Assembly: GCA_947372535.1 (NCBI GenBank)
Contig: CANBUA010000165.1
Coordinates: 1 to 10,591 of the forward strand
Direction: 5' to 3'
Length of the DNA stretch: 10,591 bases
From: Burkholderiales bacterium
GTDB taxonomy: Bacteria > Pseudomonadota > Gammaproteobacteria > Burkholderiales > Burkholderiaceae
A program made the position numbers and the translations under genes. Positions 5,988 to 10,591 of the stretch are shown in pieces; position 1 is the first letter of the stretch; the number at the start of each line of letters is the position of its first letter. The notes under the pieces are model-generated. The model was not told the origin of the DNA and searched no databases. It saw only the letters and a program-made list of their open reading frames with translations.

Positions 5988-6814
5988 TGCGCCGCGCCAA
6001 GTGGTCAGCCTGGAGCGGCATCGTGTTGGTCATCGCCTTGTGCATGAATTCATCGCTGGCGGCCGGGACCAAGGCAGGCAAACCGGCTGGCCCGACATTG
6101 GAGATCGCCAACGCCAAGACCTTGGGCATCCAGGACGTGAGCCAAGCCGCCAAACAATTTGATCAGGCTTTTGAAGACGCCTTTGAGGTGAGCACCCAGG
6201 CCAACAACCGCGAAGGTGGCACCGCTGCGCCATCGACAACGAGGCAGGCAACGACCGTGCAAAACGTCACCAACTGCCGCGCACTGCTCGAACTCACGAG
6301 CAGCATCACCGGCACGCCTTCCGCCGCCGATTGGCCGGCATTGCTGCATCAACAGGCCATTTGTCAAAGCCTGCAAGCCCTGGCCCACGCCCAGCCCGCC
6401 CGGCGCAGCGCCTTGCCCGCCCAATGGACCGGCTTGAGCGCCACCCGCGACTGGCCCGCCGCCATCTGGCCAAACATCAGCGAAGATTCATCCAAGGCCG
6501 CCGTCCACCCCGGCCAGACGCTGGCCAAATGGGTGAAGCAAAACCAGTGGCGCATGAACCCTGGCAGCCAAGGCCAGGGCCCCACCGCCACCCTCGAAGA
6601 CGACAGTGTTACCTTGCAACTTCGCCCCCTGGCCCGAGGCGATTTCGACGCCGACGGGCTGGAGGACTGGTTGCTCCTCTGGCAGGCCCACGCCAAGGGC
6701 GGCTCATGGGCGGCCACACGTGCCTTGCTCGTCAGCCGCCAACCCGGACAGCGCGCTTTGCGCCTGACCTGGTTGCCCGTGACCGACCACACCGATACAA
6801 AGAGCCCATCATGA
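5984..6814 (+). CDS. Exported protein with DxDxDG loop, candidate lysozyme immunity protein
   Basis: I do not recognise the family. The 276-aa product (or 275 if the second ATG at 5987 is used) has a signal peptide: MRRAK, then a hydrophobic stretch GIVLVIALCM, with probable cleavage near SSLA at about 25-28. It should therefore be periplasmic. The middle is Ala/Gln/Thr-rich and includes two cysteines (NCRAL and QAICQS). Near the C-terminus is DFDADGLED, with D220, D222, D224 and D228 spaced like a calcium-binding loop, followed by a hydrophobic WLLLW strand. AAGG at 5973-5976 is a plausible ribosome binding site. The gene overlaps both the lysozyme and vgrG by four bases. Export plus coupling to a peptidoglycan hydrolase gene makes an immunity role the most economical reading, but this is inference. 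Confidence 0.72.
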   Translation: MMRRAKWSAWSGIVLVIALCMNSSLAAGTKAGKPAGPTLEIANAKTLGIQDVSQAAKQFDQAFEDAFEVSTQANNREGGTAAPSTTRQATTVQNVTNCRALLELTSSITGTPSAADWPALLHQQAICQSLQALAHAQPARRSALPAQWTGLSATRDWPAAIWPNISEDSSKAAVHPGQTLAKWVKQNQWRMNPGSQGQGPTATLEDDSVTLQLRPLARGDFDADGLEDWLLLWQAHAKGGSWAATRALLVSRQPGQRALRLTWLPVTDHTDTKSPS

Positions 6815-8904
6815 TACTGACCGACCGCCTGATCCAACTCGAAACGCCCCTGGGCCCCAGCGGCGACGACACCCTGATGTTCGAGTCCATGAGCGCCACG
6901 GAAGAGCTTGGCCGCATGTACTCGTTCGAGATCCAGGCCTTGTCCTCCAAGGCCGACATCGACCCGATGGACTTGCTGGGCAAAACGATCAGCGTGCTCC
7001 TGGAGACCCAGACGGGCGACACGCGCTACCTGCATGGCCACGTGGTGTCCTTCGGTCTGATGGGTCTGTCGTCAGGCTACTTCCAGTACCGCCTGATCGT
7101 CCAGCCCTGGACCGCCTTCCTGACACGCCGCGCCAACAACCGCATCTTTCAGAACCAGGGCGTTCAAGACATCCTCAAGAAGATTTTTGACGAGTGCACG
7201 GAGTCGCCCAAATACCGTTTCGACCTGGGCCTGTCGCACCCCACCTGGGAGTACTGCGTCCAGTACCGCGAGACCGACTTCAATTTCGTCAGCCGCTTGA
7301 TGGAAGAGCACGGCATCTATTACTACTTCGAGCACGCGGCCGATGGCCACACCATGGTGCTGGTCGACAGCGTGGACCGGCACGAGCCCTGCCCGCAGGA
7401 CTACGACAGCATTCCTTTCGTGCTGCAAGGCGGTGGCCAGGGTGTGTTGGACACCGAGTTCGTGAGCGAATGGCGGCAGAGCAACTCCATCCAGCCTGAA
7501 AAAACCACCATCCGCGACTACGACTTCAAAAAGCCCAAGCAACTGCTCGAGCATTTCAACGCCGACCCCATCGTCAACCATGGCGGCGAGAAAGAGTTCT
7601 ACGACTACCCCTCCAGCTTCCAGGTGGCGGGCGGCGGCGGGCTGGAGGCGCGCATCCGCCTCGAAGAATTGCAAGCCCGACGCATGCGCGTCCAGGGCAG
7701 CGGCACAGCGCGCGGCATCCTGTGCGGCTATGTGTTCGAATTGACGGACCACCCTCGCAGCGATCAGAACGTCAAGCACCTGGTGTTGAGCACCCACCTG
7801 CATTGCCGCATCAGCAGCCCCGAAGCAGGGCAGGACAACAGCACCCTGATCCAGACGGCCTTCACCGCCGCACCGGCCAACCTGCCATTCCGCCCCCAGC
7901 GCATCACGCCCAAGGCACATGTGGCCGGCCCACAGACGGCCATCGTGGTCGGCCCGGCGGGCGAAGAAATCCACTGCGACGAATACGGCCGCGTGAAGGT
8001 CCAGTTCTACTGGGACCGCGAAGGCAAGAACGACGACAACAGCTCGTGCTGGATCCGCGTCTCGCACCCTTGGGCCGGCCAAGGTTGGGGCGCCATCTCC
8101 ATTCCCCGCATCGGCCAGGAAGTCATCGTTGACTTCATTGAAGGCGATCCCGACCAGCCCATCATCACGGGCCGCGTCTACAACGCCGATCAGACCGTGC
8201 CCTTCGCACTGCCGGGCAAGAAGGTCGTCAGCGGGATCAAGTCCAACACGCACAAGGGTTCGGGCTACAACGAGCTGACGATGGATGACACGGCGGGCAA
8301 GGAGCTGGTCAACATCCACGCGCAGTTCGACATGACCACCGTGGTGGAGCATGACGACACCCAGACCGTGCACAACAATCGCACGATCAAGGTCGATGGC
8401 ACCCACACCGAGACCATCACCAGCACGACCGCCATCACCATCGAGTCGGGCACCTTCAGTCACGATGTGGCCGGCAACACGGCCACCTACCATGTCAGTG
8501 GTGACCTGACCGAAAACTACGACGCCAAACAGACCTCCACCATTGGGGCCGATCAGACCAACACCATCGGGGCCAAGCAGACCAGCACCATCGGCGCGGA
8601 CCGCACGACCGACGTTGGCGCCAAGGACACCTTGAACGTGGCATCCGATCGCACGGTGGCCATTGGCGCCAAGCTCAAGGTCGATGTCGGCGCCAGTGCC
8701 GACCACACCGTGGGCACCGCCCACACCCTGACCGTGGGCACCACCTCGGAGACCAAGGCCGGGACCAAGCTGGTGCTGACCGTGGGTGCTTCGACCATCG
8801 AGATGACACCGGCGGGCATCAAGCTCAGCTGCGGCGCCTCGTCCATCGAGTTGACACCCGCCAGCGTGGCCGTCACCGCACCGATGATCTCGCTCAACGG
8901 TTGA
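6811..8904 (+). CDS. vgrG: VgrG, T6SS spike protein
   Basis: This 697-aa protein forms the trimeric tip of the T6SS tube. The N-terminal part (to about residue 370) is the phage gpD/gp27-like region, with hallmark stretches such as YSFEIQALS, LHGHV, QYRETDFNFVSRLMEEHGIYYYFEH. The gp5-like OB domain follows at about 385-475 and contains VQFYWDREG (W401), SCWIRVSHPWAGQGWG and IGQEVIVDFIEGDPDQP, all classical VgrG signatures. The rest is a repetitive beta-spike ending in PMISLNG. Length and ending match a plain VgrG without a C-terminal toxin domain. The start ATG overlaps the preceding stop (ATGA), with a weak AAAGAG at 6799-6804. A much longer open frame begins at 6331, but its N-terminal part is Arg/Pro-rich and overlaps the previous gene, so it is rejected. 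With no structural T6SS genes here, this looks like an accessory vgrG locus. Confidence 0.97.
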   Translation: MILTDRLIQLETPLGPSGDDTLMFESMSATEELGRMYSFEIQALSSKADIDPMDLLGKTISVLLETQTGDTRYLHGHVVSFGLMGLSSGYFQYRLIVQPWTAFLTRRANNRIFQNQGVQDILKKIFDECTESPKYRFDLGLSHPTWEYCVQYRETDFNFVSRLMEEHGIYYYFEHAADGHTMVLVDSVDRHEPCPQDYDSIPFVLQGGGQGVLDTEFVSEWRQSNSIQPEKTTIRDYDFKKPKQLLEHFNADPIVNHGGEKEFYDYPSSFQVAGGGGLEARIRLEELQARRMRVQGSGTARGILCGYVFELTDHPRSDQNVKHLVLSTHLHCRISSPEAGQDNSTLIQTAFTAAPANLPFRPQRITPKAHVAGPQTAIVVGPAGEEIHCDEYGRVKVQFYWDREGKNDDNSSCWIRVSHPWAGQGWGAISIPRIGQEVIVDFIEGDPDQPIITGRVYNADQTVPFALPGKKVVSGIKSNTHKGSGYNELTMDDTAGKELVNIHAQFDMTTVVEHDDTQTVHNNRTIKVDGTHTETITSTTAITIESGTFSHDVAGNTATYHVSGDLTENYDAKQTSTIGADQTNTIGAKQTSTIGADRTTDVGAKDTLNVASDRTVAIGAKLKVDVGASADHTVGTAHTLTVGTTSETKAGTKLVLTVGASTIEMTPAGIKLSCGASSIELTPASVAVTAPMISLNG
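8530..8721 (+). repeat. 24-base tandem repeats encoding the VgrG beta-spike
   Basis: About eight consecutive 24-base units encode octapeptides of the form QTxTIGAD/K, starting at residue 574 of VgrG. The first three units are close copies at the DNA level (for example CAGACC and ACCAT recur at 8530, 8554 and 8578), and the later ones drift. Such periodicity is normal for the intertwined beta-helix needle, though the number of units could change by slippage. Confidence 0.7.
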
Positions 8905-8914
8905 GGTTGTCGCC

Positions 8915-10447
8915 ATGGCCATGAACCCCGTCGAGCAACGCGTCTCGCAGATGTGTCAGGCCTGGGCGGCCTTCCGCGACAACCCGGATCAGCGCCTGCT
9001 GGTCTGGCGCATCCAGGAAGACGCCTTGCGCATGGTGGACGTGTTCGTCGAGATGCAAAAGCACCAGACGGACCTGACCACCGGCGACACCTTCATCCTC
9101 TTCAAAACGCCCTATGCGCACGGCCTGCAATACAGCCGCGCGCTCAAGGACAGCCTGGTCGGCCAGTACGAGGCCACGCGTGAATCGCTGACCCAGCAAG
9201 GCCTGGCCGCCGACTGGCAGTTCTCGCCCGCCGCCACCCAGGACACCGTCGAAGGGGTAGCGCAGGGCCTGTTGTCCTTCGGCTCCAAATACCACCAGGT
9301 GCTGGGCCACCTCACGCCGGTGTTCATGCCGCTGCAGATGGCCAACGCCGAATCCTGGGTGCAATGGCTACAGGGCCTCTTGAACGTGAACCTGCCCGCA
9401 CGCCTGCGCATGCTGGTGATCGAGGTCGCCGAATACCCGAAATTGCAAAGCCTGCTTGAAAAACCCGATCCGCGCGTGCTGGTACAAGACCTGGGGCTGG
9501 ACATGGGCGTGCTCGCGCAGGAGACCTTCGCGCAAGAACCCGCCAAAGGCCCGGCCGGCGTCTTTCGCAACCTGCTGATGGGCGTGGTCACCTTGACCGA
9601 GAAAGGCAAGGCCGATCAGGTCAAAGCCAAGGCCGCCGATGCGCTGGCCTTCACCCGCCAGCAGAAGTGGCCCGACCAAGAGGTGGCTGTGCGTGTGCTG
9701 GTGGCCGGCGCCTTGCTCAAGGAGAGCCGCCACGTTGAGGCCATCAAGGTCTATGAGGCCGCCCGACAGGCTGCCGAGGTCTGCGTGCAGATGAAGCACC
9801 CGGCCGGTCAGAAGCTGGTCTTGCAGACTTGGTTCGGCCAGGCCGGGGCCGAGCTCGCGCATGGCGATGACCGCGCCGCCGCGCACAGTTACGACGAAGC
9901 AGCCGTGGTGGCCCAGCACGACAACAACCCCATCCTGACCATCGAGGCTTTCCGCATGGCCGGCTTCTGCCTGGCCCGTTGCGGCGAGCGCGACCCTGCG
10001 CTGGAGCGTGGCCATTACGCCGCCGACATTGCCCAAGCCTTGCCGCCCGAAGGACGGGCCATGACCACCGTGGGCACCTGCCTGGTGGACATGATGCGCC
10101 TGCTGGACCCCGCCCGCATCGAGCAGATGCAGCGCGTCAAGCTGCAACTCAAGCAACGCATGGAGCAGATCCGGGTGCGCACCGAGCAACGGGGCGCCGA
10201 GCTGGCCGCCCAGGGCCACCCCGACGCGCTGGCCCAGGTCGAGAAAGAGCAAGCACAGCAGCAAACGCAGGCTCAGACCCAAGGCAGGGACTTGCTGGGC
10301 AGCCTCGTCACGCAAGCCGCACCTGACTTCTTGGCCTGGGCGCAGCTAGGCGATCAGTTGCTGGGCCCCGACTGGATGCTGCTCAGCGACCTGGCCCTGC
10401 CACCCACCTACGTGCCGCCCGAAGCGCCCGGAGGGTCCGCGGCATGA
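8915..10447 (+). CDS. 510-aa helical TPR-like protein between vgrG and PAAR; candidate adaptor
   Basis: I cannot assign a named family. The 510-aa product has no signal peptide and looks almost wholly alpha-helical. Residues about 1-220 form a region with VWRIQEDALRMVDVFVEMQ and GDTFILFKTPY. Residues about 235-390 contain TPR-like helix pairs (AIKVYEAARQAAEV, AAAHSYDEAAVVAQ, AFRMAGFCLARCGE). Residues about 403-460 are a charged Gln/Glu/Lys/Arg-rich coiled coil, and the end is Pro-rich. The start ATG follows GAGG at 8903-8906 by 8 bases; ATG 8921 is an alternative. It begins 10 bases after vgrG and its stop overlaps the PAAR start. Genes in this slot often encode adaptors or chaperones that load PAAR effectors onto VgrG (DUF4123 Tap, DUF1795 EagR, DUF2169), but I see none of those domains. 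An adaptor role is inferred from position and fold. Confidence 0.85.
   Translation: MAMNPVEQRVSQMCQAWAAFRDNPDQRLLVWRIQEDALRMVDVFVEMQKHQTDLTTGDTFILFKTPYAHGLQYSRALKDSLVGQYEATRESLTQQGLAADWQFSPAATQDTVEGVAQGLLSFGSKYHQVLGHLTPVFMPLQMANAESWVQWLQGLLNVNLPARLRMLVIEVAEYPKLQSLLEKPDPRVLVQDLGLDMGVLAQETFAQEPAKGPAGVFRNLLMGVVTLTEKGKADQVKAKAADALAFTRQQKWPDQEVAVRVLVAGALLKESRHVEAIKVYEAARQAAEVCVQMKHPAGQKLVLQTWFGQAGAELAHGDDRAAAHSYDEAAVVAQHDNNPILTIEAFRMAGFCLARCGERDPALERGHYAADIAQALPPEGRAMTTVGTCLVDMMRLLDPARIEQMQRVKLQLKQRMEQIRVRTEQRGAELAAQGHPDALAQVEKEQAQQQTQAQTQGRDLLGSLVTQAAPDFLAWAQLGDQLLGPDWMLLSDLALPPTYVPPEAPGGSAA
10430..10435 (+). promoter_or_regulatory. Ribosome binding site of the PAAR gene
   Basis: GGAGGG lies 8 bases ahead of ATG 10444, inside the end of the preceding gene. 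It is the strongest Shine-Dalgarno in the window and fixes the PAAR start, which overlaps the previous stop as ATGA. Confidence 0.6.
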
Positions 10448-10591
10448 TGCCAGCGGCCAAACACGGCGACCCTCAGATGGGGGTGGACATCCACCTCTGC
10501 ATGGTCCCTTGCCCCGCCCCGACGCCCACACCGCTGCCCACACCACACATGTCCGTGGTCTTCGATCCGATGGACTATGTGCCCATCGTCG
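10444..10591 (+). CDS. PAAR-domain protein, N-terminal part (cut by the window end)
   Basis: Forty-nine codons are visible before the window ends. The sequence begins MMPAAKHGDPQMGVDIHLC and goes on through a Pro/Thr-rich PAPTPTPLPTPH to VVFDPMDY. This matches the opening of PAAR proteins often found at the head of Rhs or other large toxins: a PAAR-like start (here PAAK), a GDP turn, a GxDxH segment and a PxPTPLPxPH stretch. PAAR proteins sharpen the VgrG tip and bind zinc through His/Cys residues. H7, H17, C19, C23 and H35 are candidates, but which are used cannot be told here. The gene probably encodes a longer effector or a stand-alone tip; the window does not show which. Its overlap with the preceding 510-aa gene suggests the two products act together. 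Confidence 0.85.
   Translation, partial: MMPAAKHGDPQMGVDIHLCMVPCPAPTPTPLPTPHMSVVFDPMDYVPIV

Noticed and set aside
6331..6810. 160-codon N-terminal extension of VgrG
   Set aside because: It is Arg/Pro-rich, overlaps the exported protein gene in another frame, and the true VgrG start MILTDRLIQLETPLG is at 6811.
8530..8721. CRISPR-like or satellite repeat
   Set aside because: The 24-base units are contiguous, in frame and encode the VgrG needle; there are no spacers.
7072..8922. 616-codon minus-strand open frame opposite vgrG
   Set aside because: It is the complement of the VgrG repeats and gives a low-complexity Gly/Val/His/Asp-rich product with no recognisable domain.

Overview
The window is GC-rich DNA with every supported gene on the plus strand and almost no space between genes. 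Codon use, overall GC and the protein types suggest a Burkholderiales-like betaproteobacterium (Comamonadaceae or a relative). This is an inference, because no taxonomic marker gene is present. The region reads as a type VI secretion (T6SS) vgrG-PAAR effector island. The spike proteins VgrG and PAAR are here, but no sheath, tube, baseplate or ClpV gene is seen.

Layout from left to right: an unrecognised 136-aa protein of lower GC (49-459); a 163-base interval with a perfect 16-bp palindrome; two tandem DUF6795-like exported proteins, probably a duplication (623-1117 and 1123-1617); a class 3 (GxSxG) lipase with a long hydrophobic C-terminus (1671-2843); an M35/aspzincin-type zinc metallopeptidase (2862-3788); a TPR protein fused to a SAM-dependent methyltransferase (3824-5188); a GH24 T4-type lysozyme (5256-5987); an exported partner of that lysozyme with a DxDxDG loop (5984-6814); VgrG (6811-8904); a 510-aa helical TPR-like protein with a coiled-coil tail (8915-10447); and the start of a PAAR-domain protein that runs off the window (10444-10591).

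The likely joint working is as follows. VgrG and PAAR form the puncturing tip. The lipase, the protease and the lysozyme are candidate cargo aimed at membrane lipid, protein and peptidoglycan. The exported DUF6795 pair and the exported protein after the lysozyme are candidate periplasmic immunity proteins for the lipase and the lysozyme. The 510-aa protein sits where loading adaptors usually lie, but I recognise no known adaptor domain in it. The methyltransferase is the least expected member. The lysozyme, its partner and vgrG are joined by 4-base ATGA overlaps, and so are the 510-aa gene and the PAAR gene, which points to coupled translation. No tRNA, rRNA, CRISPR array, insertion sequence or convincing terminator was seen.
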